A program made the position numbers and the translations under genes. From positions 1-13,574 of the forward strand of contig CAIZMD010000023.1 in the NCBI GenBank assembly GCA_903933995.1: a stretch of 13,574 nucleotides of DNA, read 5' to 3'. This DNA is from an uncultured Bacteroidota bacterium (GTDB taxonomy: Bacteria > Bacteroidota > Bacteroidia > Chitinophagales > Chitinophagaceae). Positions within the stretch are counted from its first letter, which is position 1. Each line of letters begins with the position of its first letter. Shown in pieces: positions 8,213-13,574 of the stretch. A model generated the notes under the pieces. It had not been told where the DNA came from and did no database searches. It worked only from the letters and a program-made list of their open reading frames with translations.

Positions 8213-9307
8213 TTGGCATTCGCGTCTTCTTTTTCCATCATCAAGAAAGCTTTGATAAAGCCATCTAGTTCTCCATCCATCACGGGACCCACATTACCCA
8301 CTTCAAAATCGGTACGGTGATCCTTGATCATTTTATAAGGATGGAAGACATAAGATCTAATTTGAGAACCCCATTCTATTTTTTTCTTGCCTGCATTGGT
8401 AGCATTGAGTAGTTCCTGTCTTTTGCGTAGTTCTTCTTCATACAAACGGCTTTTCAACATCTTCATAGCCAATTCACGATTCTCACCCTGGGTTCTGGCT
8501 TGTTGACATTCAATGATGAATCCGCTTGGTCCGTGTTTTAATCGCACTGCGGTTTCTACTTTGTTTACGTTCTGACCACCACTACCACCACTTCTATAAA
8601 AAGCCCATTCCAGATCGGCTGGGTTTACTTCAATTTCAATACTATCGTCAATCAAGGGATAAACAAAGACAGAGGCAAAAGAAGTATGTCTTCTGGCATT
8701 GCTATCAAAGGGAGAAATACGGACCAACCGGTGCACTCCACTTTCTGCTTTTAAAAATCCATAAGCAAAGTCTCCGTCAAATTGCAGAGTGGCGCTTTTA
8801 ATCCCGGCAGCGTCACCGTCTTGATAATCCAATTCAGTTACTTTCCAGCCTTGTTTCTCTCCATACATGCGGTACATGCGCAACAACATTTGAGCCCAGT
8901 CTTGGCTCTCTGTACCACCAGCACCAGCATTGATTTGCAATACCGCTGGTAATTCGTCTTCGGGTTTATTTAAAGTGCTCTTGAATTCAGCTTCTTCAAT
9001 CAAAGCAATAGCTTGAGTATAACCTTCACGGGCATCTTCTTCTGTAGCATCGCCCCCTTTCCAAAAATCAAATAGAACGGAAAAATCCTCTACGGCACCC
9101 TCTACCTGTTGGTATAATTTCAACCAATATTCGTTTACCTTAATTTCCTTAACAATGGCTGTTGCGCGCTTATTATCGTCCCAGAATCCTGGAGAAAGCG
9201 AGAGCTGTTTGTCGGTATCTACTTTATATGTGCGGTTCTCAACGTCAAAGAAACCTCCTCAGGACAACTACACGGTCCCTCATATATTTAAGCTGCTCTA
9301 TTGTCAT
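8209..9307 (-). CDS. prfB: Peptide chain release factor 2, programmed +1 frameshift
   Basis: RF2 recognises UGA and UAA stop codons and triggers release of the finished protein. The gene is in two frames. The first runs from ATG at 9307 through 20 codons (MTIEQLKYMR...RRFL) to an in-frame TGA at 9247-9245. The second resumes at GAC (9246-9244) and continues to the TAA at 8211-8209. The joined product is 365 residues, the usual RF2 length. RF2 identity is shown by the SPF anticodon-like tripeptide (~198-200, in RISPFDSN) and the GGQ catalytic motif (~243-245, in SGGSGGQNVNK). Residues after the shift (DVENRTYK, then PGFWDD) match the RF2 N-terminal domain. Reading only from the TTG at 9123 would lose the first 61 residues and is wrong. 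The gene lies just downstream of rnpB. Confidence 0.96.
9244..9259 (-). promoter_or_regulatory. prfB programmed +1 frameshift site (SD-like AGGAGG, CTT TGA C)
   Basis: On the minus strand the order is AGGAGG (9259-9254), TTT (9253-9251), CTT (9250-9248), TGA (9247-9245), C (9244). This is the classic RF2 autoregulatory cassette: an SD-like stimulator exactly 3 bases before the slippery CTT, then a poorly terminating TGA C. When RF2 is scarce the ribosome slips from CUU to UUU and reads GAC. The spacing is the same as in E. coli. Confidence 0.95.
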
Positions 9308-9311
9308 GCTG

Positions 9312-9319
9312 CAAAAGTA
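9312..9319 (-). promoter_or_regulatory. -7 promoter element of prfB
   Basis: The minus strand reads TACTTTTG, an exact TAnnTTTG match, followed by CAGC and then the prfB ATG. Transcription would start at or next to the start codon. The -33 region would fall over the rnpB 3' T-run (9333-9338); no TTG is present there. Confidence 0.55.
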
Positions 9320-9330
9320 GGTGAATGAAA

Positions 9331-9340
9331 CTAAAAAATA
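9331..9340 (-). terminator. T-rich 3' end of rnpB, probable terminator
   Basis: Directly after the closing P1 strand of rnpB the minus strand reads TATTTTTTAG, with six T at 9338-9333. The P1 helix (CTACAAACC with GGTTTGTAG) followed by this T-run could act as an intrinsic terminator, or as the site from which the 3' end is trimmed. Confidence 0.5.
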
Positions 9341-9683
9341 CTACAAACCTCATAAGCCGGATTCTGTTTCTAAACTATCATTTATCTGGCCTTGCAATTA
9401 CTTGCAAGATCTAGCTGCCTACCCTGGAGCTCAAGCGGGCCGCCTTCAAACGCTCCTATACATGGCATTACAACACCCAAGGTTTACCCCCCTAACAAGT
9501 TACCTTGCTAAGCCGTGCGCTCTTACCGCACTTTTTCACCTTTTCCTCTTACGAGGTAGTTATTTTCTGTGGCACTATCTCTATGACTATTGCTAGTAAT
9601 GCCGGCCATTAACCGGTGGGTTGCCCTATGCTGTCCGGACTTTCCTCCCCCATTTGCATGAGAGCGATAGCTCGGGTTTGTAG
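9341..9683 (-). ncRNA. rnpB: RNase P RNA, bacterial type A
   Basis: This is the catalytic RNA that removes 5' leaders from tRNA precursors. Seen on the minus strand: the 5' conserved block GGAGGAAAGTCCGGACA (9648-9632); a GTGCGGTAAGAGCGCAC block as in P10-P11; GGGTAGGC and CAAGGCCAGATAAATGA segments; and the 3' conserved block CAGAATCCGGCTTA (near 9366-9353). Two helices can be drawn by hand. P1 is 5' CTACAAACC (9683-9675) with 3' GGTTTGTAG (9349-9341), 9 perfect pairs. P4 is AG(U)CCGGA with UCCGGCU, keeping the universal bulged U. Compared with E. coli, a G-C pair in P4 is replaced by A-U on both strands, a compensatory change. The length of about 343 bases suits a type A RNA. The exact ends are set from P1. 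It is directly upstream of prfB on the same strand. Confidence 0.95.
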
Positions 9684-9688
9684 CGTTG

Positions 9689-9716
9689 CAAAGCTAATCA
9701 TTATAAAATTTACCAA
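9689..9716 (-). promoter_or_regulatory. rnpB promoter (-33 TTG, -7 TAGCTTTG)
   Basis: On the minus strand TTG (9716-9714), a 17-base spacer after the next G is counted in, and TAGCTTTG (9696-9689) make a Bacteroidota-type promoter. The -7 box ends 5 bases before the first base of the rnpB P1 helix (9683), which agrees with a transcription start at the RNA's 5' end. This is the best-supported promoter in the window. Confidence 0.7.
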
Positions 9717-9747
9717 TTGCGATAACTTAAAAACCAAGATTTTCTCA

Positions 9748-9759
9748 TTTGTATACAAA
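9748..9759. repeat. Perfect 12-base palindrome in the rnpB / TonB-receptor intergenic region
   Basis: TTTGTATACAAA is fully self-complementary. It lies 52 bases upstream of the rnpB -7 region and 116 bases before the TonB-receptor ATG, in the 191-base divergent spacer 9684-9874. It could be an operator for a dimeric regulator. It does not resemble the usual Fur box. Chance occurrence in AT-rich spacer is possible. Confidence 0.4.
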
Positions 9760-9874
9760 CGCGCCAGTCAATTTCCTGATTGCGTAAAGAGCTTTTCCCA
9801 ATGCGGCAAGACTTAGTCCTAGTTCTAAAACAACTTTGCAGTAGAAATTAAATATCCAAATAACCTATATAGTA

Positions 9875-12040
9875 ATGAGAAATCTACACATGATGCTGAC
9901 AACCATTTTGGTCTGTTGTCAATGGAACTTAGTACAAGCACAAAACACCCCTTCCACTTCAAAGGATACCATTACCCACTCAAAACCATTAACATCTGTA
10001 ACAGTTCACGCCAATAGAACCAATAACCAAAAGTCTTTGACCATTGGCAAAGTAGCCATCCCGGCCATGGATTTACCACAGGCCGTTGCAGTGATTAATC
10101 GCCAAGTAATGAATCAACAACAAGCATTACGCTTGAGCGATGTTATCAGAAATGTGAATGGCGTTTATTTGGCTACTACCAGAGGTGCTACCCAAGAAAA
10201 TTTTTCTGCAAGAGGATACAGTATGGGCTCCAATAATATTTACAAAGACGGAATCCGGATAAACTCAGGAACCATGCCTGAAACCAGTTCCTTAGAAAAA
10301 GTAGAAGTTTTAAAAGGAAGTAGTGCGGTGCTATTTGGCAATGTTGCCCCAGGTGGTATTATCAATCTAGTAAGCAAACAACCACAATTTACAAAGGCCG
10401 CAGAACTGGCTATTCGTATGGGTAGTTTTGGTTTATTCAAACCCCATGTTGAAATCACTGGACCCTTGTCAAAATCTGTTGCTTACCTAATCAATGGTAA
10501 CTATGAAACCGCCGCCAGTTTTAGAGATCAGGTTCAATCCAAAAGATATTATGTGAATCCCTCCTTCTTATTTAAGCTAGGACAAAAAACTGAATTACTC
10601 TTGCAAGCGGATTATTTAAAACATGATTTCACACCAGACTTTGGCATTGGCAGCATCAACAATACCTCCATTCCAGATGTACCCAGATCAGCTTTCTTTG
10701 GAACAGCTTGGCAATATGCCAAAACCAAACAAACCAGTGCCACAGCTACGCTCAAACACTGCATCAACAAGGATTGGCAAATCAATTCCAGTATTTCTTG
10801 GCAACATTATAACCGAGACTATTATTCTATTGAAAGAATTCAAGCAATGGCCAATGGCGATTTTTATAGACCATTGAATAGGACAAGAAATGATGAAAAC
10901 TACTATATGGTACAACTGTCTCTTTCCGGAAAATTCAATACCGGAAAAATGAGCCATATTTTCTTAACTGGTATAGATATAGACCAATATGCTACCAAGG
11001 CTTGGACTTTTAATCAACCAACTATTTATGACACCATCAATATTTTAGACGCCAATAAATTCAGAGCCAGAACCGATATTCCTAATGCAAAAGAAATTAG
11101 ACTGGTATCAACCCCAATACTTAGATATGGGGCCTATGTTCAAGACCTAATTAGTATTCATTCCAAATTAAAACTAATGCTGGGACTACGTTGGTCTTTG
11201 CAACAAGCAGACCCAGCCAATACACTTGATTTAGCAACTGGCGTTTCTACACTTAGTATTGCCAAAACAGATCAGGCATTTTCACCCAGAGCGGGTCTTG
11301 TTTACCAACCAAGCAAACATACCAGTGTATTTGCTTCTTATGCCAATTCTTTCTCAGTTAATAATGGCACAGATGTATATGGCAATGCACTAGCCCCATC
11401 TATTATTGACCAATTTGAACTGGGTATTAAAAATGATTTTTTTGCAGGCGCTTTACTGGCCAATATTACAGCCTATAGTATCATCAATCATAACCTTGCA
11501 CAAACCGCTTTATTTGCTGCTGATGGTGTTACCCCAAATAACAATACCAATTTAAAAGCCCTAACCGGACAAACAAGAAGTGATGGTATTGAATTAGATC
11601 TAGTGATTCATCCAATCAAAGAAATGGACATTATGGCGGGGTATAGTTATAATTATATTAGGTATACCAAGACCCCAGATGCAAAAGGTAATTTCATAGA
11701 AGGTGAACGCTTGCAAAACTCAGTAGGAAGCACAGCCAACACAAGTATTTTCTATCACTTAAATAGTTGGAGATTTGGGGCTGGTATATATTATACAGGT
11801 CCAAGAACAGCAGGATTCAATAATACCAAGGGACAAACCCAAAATTATAACAGATTATTTCCAGTGTCAGATTTTACCACCCTTGATATTAGTGCTGGCT
11901 ATGTTTGGAAAAACCTTAGCCTCATGACCAAGCTCTCTAATCTGACCAATACCTTGAATTATTATACCCACGAAAACTATAGTATCAACCCCATTCCTCC
12001 TACCAACGTTTCAGTCAGTATCAAATACCAAATCCTATAA
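9875..12040 (+). CDS. TonB-dependent siderophore-type outer-membrane receptor
   Basis: This 721-residue outer-membrane gated barrel takes up a scarce ligand, most likely a ferric siderophore, using energy from TonB-ExbBD. A signal peptide covers residues 1-22 (ending VQAQ). A TonB-box-like TSVTV is at 40-44. The plug domain (~60-170) contains LSDVIRNVNGV, the ARGY motif, and the S-S-L-E-K-V-E-V-L-K-G-S-S-A-V-L-F-G run (138-155), then GGIINLVSKQP. The remainder is barrel, with a C-terminal strand ending in SVSIKYQIL. It lacks the N-terminal carboxypeptidase-like domain and the susD partner that mark polysaccharide-type SusC receptors, and there is no extra N-terminal signalling domain or nearby sigma/anti-sigma pair. 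The ligand cannot be told from sequence. Translation ends with tandem in-frame TAA codons (12038-12043). A weak -7 candidate, CAACTTTG (9831-9838), lies 36 bases before the ATG. Confidence 0.9.
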   Translation: MRNLHMMLTTILVCCQWNLVQAQNTPSTSKDTITHSKPLTSVTVHANRTNNQKSLTIGKVAIPAMDLPQAVAVINRQVMNQQQALRLSDVIRNVNGVYLATTRGATQENFSARGYSMGSNNIYKDGIRINSGTMPETSSLEKVEVLKGSSAVLFGNVAPGGIINLVSKQPQFTKAAELAIRMGSFGLFKPHVEITGPLSKSVAYLINGNYETAASFRDQVQSKRYYVNPSFLFKLGQKTELLLQADYLKHDFTPDFGIGSINNTSIPDVPRSAFFGTAWQYAKTKQTSATATLKHCINKDWQINSSISWQHYNRDYYSIERIQAMANGDFYRPLNRTRNDENYYMVQLSLSGKFNTGKMSHIFLTGIDIDQYATKAWTFNQPTIYDTINILDANKFRARTDIPNAKEIRLVSTPILRYGAYVQDLISIHSKLKLMLGLRWSLQQADPANTLDLATGVSTLSIAKTDQAFSPRAGLVYQPSKHTSVFASYANSFSVNNGTDVYGNALAPSIIDQFELGIKNDFFAGALLANITAYSIINHNLAQTALFAADGVTPNNNTNLKALTGQTRSDGIELDLVIHPIKEMDIMAGYSYNYIRYTKTPDAKGNFIEGERLQNSVGSTANTSIFYHLNSWRFGAGIYYTGPRTAGFNNTKGQTQNYNRLFPVSDFTTLDISAGYVWKNLSLMTKLSNLTNTLNYYTHENYSINPIPPTNVSVSIKYQIL

Positions 12041-12045
12041 TAAAT

Positions 12046-12077
12046 AAGCCTGATAGCTTTGCAAAGCTATCAGGCTT
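12046..12077. terminator. Bidirectional intrinsic terminator hairpin
   Basis: The arm AAGCCTGATAGCTTTG (12046-12061) is followed at once by its exact reverse complement (12062-12077), a perfect 32-base palindrome. With a 4-base TGCA loop the stem is 14 pairs. The tails are T/A-rich rather than pure T-runs on both sides (TATAAAATAT on plus, ATTTATTATA on minus). It sits between the convergent TonB-receptor and Smr genes, 5 bases past the receptor stop and 15 bases past the Smr stop, so it can serve both. Confidence 0.85.
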
Positions 12078-12092
12078 TATAAAATATACAGC

Positions 12093-13118
12093 TTAGTATT
12101 TAAAGAAAATTTCTGTTGCACCATAACCAAAACGGGGATCGTATTGGTTAATGAAATTTTTGACCTCACGTTTTGATTTTAGGATCTCGTGAATCTCATC
12201 TTTGAGTTTGCCTGTACCCACACCATGAATCACAATCAAAGAAGATTGGTAATGGGCTGTGCTCAAATCAAGGGACTTTTCAAACTCATTGAGTTGAATG
12301 GTTAAGATTTCAAAATTGCTCAAGTGCTTCCAGTCATTTTGCAATTTTTCAATGTGTAGATCTACCACAGTTCTTGCTGGAGGCAAATGCTGTCTTCCTT
12401 TGGAAGCATCATACACTTTGAACCCTTTTGCAGCTAATACACCTAATTCAAAACGATCATCGTCTACTTTATCAGGATAATTTTCAAACAAAAGATAATT
12501 CACTGTGGGGCTATTCCCTTCTTTGAGTGCTTCAATTTTTTGAAACAATTGTTTGGGTTTAATTTTCAAACTGGTTTCAAAATGGGGTGCTTTTTTCTTC
12601 TCTGGATTCAATAAAGAAAAGTCAAACAAGAATCCTGGTGAATCATTCACGTCTTCAAACTTAATATCGTGTAAGTAGAAATCGTGAAAGGGTTGAATGC
12701 TGGTATCTAATTCAAAATGGGTAACACCTAAAAACTGTTGTTGATATTTAAACTGGTAAGCTTTGTCTGAATGATTGATCAACCATACTTTCAAGAGTTC
12801 TACCACTTCATCATTAAAATCATCTATCCCAAATTTGGGGATCAAGGATAGCCAAATGCCATCCGCTACTTTCACCTTGCTGGGCTGGGGTTTCTCTTTG
12901 GGAACCTGATCAATATAAGTTTTGGGAGCAGGTTTGGCTGCTTCTTTTTTCTTTTCTGTAAATCGCTTAAAATAAGGAAAATCAATCTGGTCCATATAAG
13001 CTGGGAACTTTACCCCACGCACTTCTATGAGCACCATTTTATCATTGATGATTTCTATTACTTTGCCCTCTTCATTGCTTAATAACACCAAAATGTCATC
13101 GCCTACTTGGTACTTCAT
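12093..13118 (-). CDS. DUF2027 and Smr-domain protein
   Basis: The 341-residue cytoplasmic protein combines a Bacteroidota-typical N-terminal DUF2027 region with a C-terminal Smr (small MutS-related) domain. Residues 1-50 look like a small beta-barrel (MKYQVGDDILVL, then GKVIEI and VRGVKFPAY), followed by a charged, proline-rich linker (~55-85) and a beta-rich middle part (~85-215). The Smr domain spans ~250-341, with VDLHIEKL at 252-259 and the IHGVGTGKL motif at 297-305. Smr domains elsewhere nick or cleave DNA or RNA, and some act on collided ribosomes; which applies here is unknown. The ATG start is preceded by an A-rich stretch (AAAAGGA). It is convergent with the TonB receptor and lies 54 bases downstream of the permease on the same strand, with its own candidate promoter. 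Confidence 0.88.
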   Translation of the reverse strand: MKYQVGDDILVLLSNEEGKVIEIINDKMVLIEVRGVKFPAYMDQIDFPYFKRFTEKKKEAAKPAPKTYIDQVPKEKPQPSKVKVADGIWLSLIPKFGIDDFNDEVVELLKVWLINHSDKAYQFKYQQQFLGVTHFELDTSIQPFHDFYLHDIKFEDVNDSPGFLFDFSLLNPEKKKAPHFETSLKIKPKQLFQKIEALKEGNSPTVNYLLFENYPDKVDDDRFELGVLAAKGFKVYDASKGRQHLPPARTVVDLHIEKLQNDWKHLSNFEILTIQLNEFEKSLDLSTAHYQSSLIVIHGVGTGKLKDEIHEILKSKREVKNFINQYDPRFGYGATEIFFKY

Positions 13119-13139
13119 TCCTTTTCACTAATTGAAGCG

Positions 13140-13147
13140 CAAATTTA
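13140..13147 (-). promoter_or_regulatory. Candidate -7 promoter element of the DUF2027-Smr gene
   Basis: The minus strand reads TAAATTTG, an exact TAnnTTTG match, 21 bases before the ATG. A TTTA lies about 16 bases further upstream as a poor -33 candidate. The box is in the 54-base gap after the permease stop, so the Smr gene may be transcribed independently. Confidence 0.45.
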
Positions 13148-13172
13148 CAACTGTTCTGGTTCTTAAACGCAA

Positions 13173-13574
13173 TTAATGAGTAGCCAGTTTGCTGCGTTTA
13201 CGGCCATAGACCAAGTAAATGGACAATCCCAATGCCATCCATCCAAAGAAGACCATCCAGCTTTTGCCAGGGATCTCTATCATGAGGTACATACAACAGA
13301 GCACCCCACAAACTGGAATTAGGGAATAATTTCGTAGAAAACTTAGCGTAGCAGTAATTAAAGCAGCTAATACAAAGACTAGGAATAAGATTTCTTGATA
13401 ACCTACTGTGGCAATATTGCTAAGATCATTGAGTATCCTTTCACGGAATAAAAAAACAAAGGATAAAACAATCAAGGGTACTATGAATTTTCCATTAACA
13501 TAGGGCAATTGAAATTTTCCAGGTTCCTTTGCCAATCTTGGCAAGACCAATACCCCACCACAAACTAGTACAAA
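13173..13574 (-). CDS. APC-family amino-acid permease, C-terminal part (5' end outside window)
   Basis: These are the last 133 residues of an inner-membrane amino-acid transporter of the APC superfamily, most like the cationic amino-acid transporter group. The frame is open to the window edge (it reads FVLVCGGVLVLPRL), so the ATG-like TTG at 13550 is not the start. Seen are the end of one membrane helix, the loop L-P-R-x-x-K-E-P-G-K-F-Q-L-P-Y, then four hydrophobic segments. These include the pair L-I-P-V-C-G-V-L-C-C-M-Y-L-M and W-M-V-F-F-G-W-M-A-L-G-L-S-I-Y-L-V-Y-G, followed by a basic RKRSKL tail, a familiar ending for this group. Substrate-binding helices lie outside the window, so the amino acid carried cannot be inferred. 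It lies upstream of the DUF2027-Smr gene on the same strand. Confidence 0.85.
   Translation of the reverse strand, partial: FVLVCGGVLVLPRLAKEPGKFQLPYVNGKFIVPLIVLSFVFLFRERILNDLSNIATVGYQEILFLVFVLAALITATLSFLRNYSLIPVCGVLCCMYLMIEIPGKSWMVFFGWMALGLSIYLVYGRKRSKLATH

Noticed and set aside
8209..9123. prfB read as a 304-residue protein from TTG 9123
   Set aside because: The RF2 N-terminal domain continues upstream in the same frame to the frameshift site, and the true ATG is at 9307 in the other frame.
9245..9247. The in-frame TGA as a disabling mutation of prfB
   Set aside because: The SD-like stimulator, its spacing and CTT TGA C match the known programmed frameshift, and both frames encode RF2 sequence, so this is not a pseudogene.
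9321..9596. A 91-residue plus-strand reading frame with some Cys/Trp-rich content
   Set aside because: It is the exact antisense of the RNase P RNA, whose conserved blocks and helices explain the sequence. Similar spurious proteins arise at many rnpB loci.
9616..9816. A 66-residue plus-strand reading frame
   Set aside because: It covers the complement of the rnpB 5' conserved block and the rnpB promoter; no protein features are visible.
1..13574. CRISPR array, insertion sequence, prophage, defence island or tRNA
   Set aside because: No spaced direct repeats, transposase, integrase, phage or defence genes, or tRNA cloverleaf could be found; the content is core chromosomal genes.

Overview
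The window looks like chromosomal core sequence from a member of the Bacteroidota, probably a Chitinophagaceae-like bacterium (the family is a tentative call from protein style only). The evidence is a Bacteroidota-type LptD, a long OstA-like protein, a DUF2027-Smr protein, -7 promoter elements of the TAnnTTTG type, almost no Shine-Dalgarno sequences before genes, and AT-leaning codon use. I see no insertion sequence, phage gene, CRISPR array, tRNA or sign of recent transfer.

Layout. Bases 2-463 hold the end of a PlsC-type lysophosphatidate acyltransferase. Convergent to it is lptD (511-3204, minus), the outer-membrane LPS translocon. Divergent from lptD is a plus-strand run: a periplasmic N-acetylmuramoyl-L-alanine amidase (3278-4210), an MCE/MlaD-type lipid-transport protein (4285-5295) and a long OstA/LptA-like protein (5292-6941), the last two overlapping by 4 bases. 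Together these form an envelope-building block: phospholipid synthesis, LPS export, lipid transport and peptidoglycan remodelling. An NhaA Na+/H+ antiporter (6983-8212) follows.

Convergent with nhaA, their stop codons overlapping, is prfB (9307-8209, minus). It encodes release factor 2 as two frames joined by a programmed +1 frameshift at an in-frame TGA. Directly upstream of prfB on the same strand is rnpB, the RNase P RNA (9683-9341), which opens a long false reading frame on the opposite strand. A 191-base divergent intergenic region follows, carrying the rnpB promoter and a perfect 12-base palindrome. Next comes a siderophore-type TonB-dependent receptor (9875-12040), a near-perfect bidirectional terminator hairpin, a DUF2027-Smr protein (13118-12093, minus) and the C-terminal end of an APC-family amino-acid permease (13574-13173, minus).

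No undescribed multi-gene system is evident. The most informative signals are regulatory. The prfB frameshift cassette keeps a strong SD-like stimulator in a lineage that hardly uses SD for initiation. At mlaD, nhaA and prfB, a -7 element sits only 4-5 bases before the ATG, which suggests leaderless or near-leaderless mRNAs; the same offset separates the rnpB promoter from the rnpB 5' helix.
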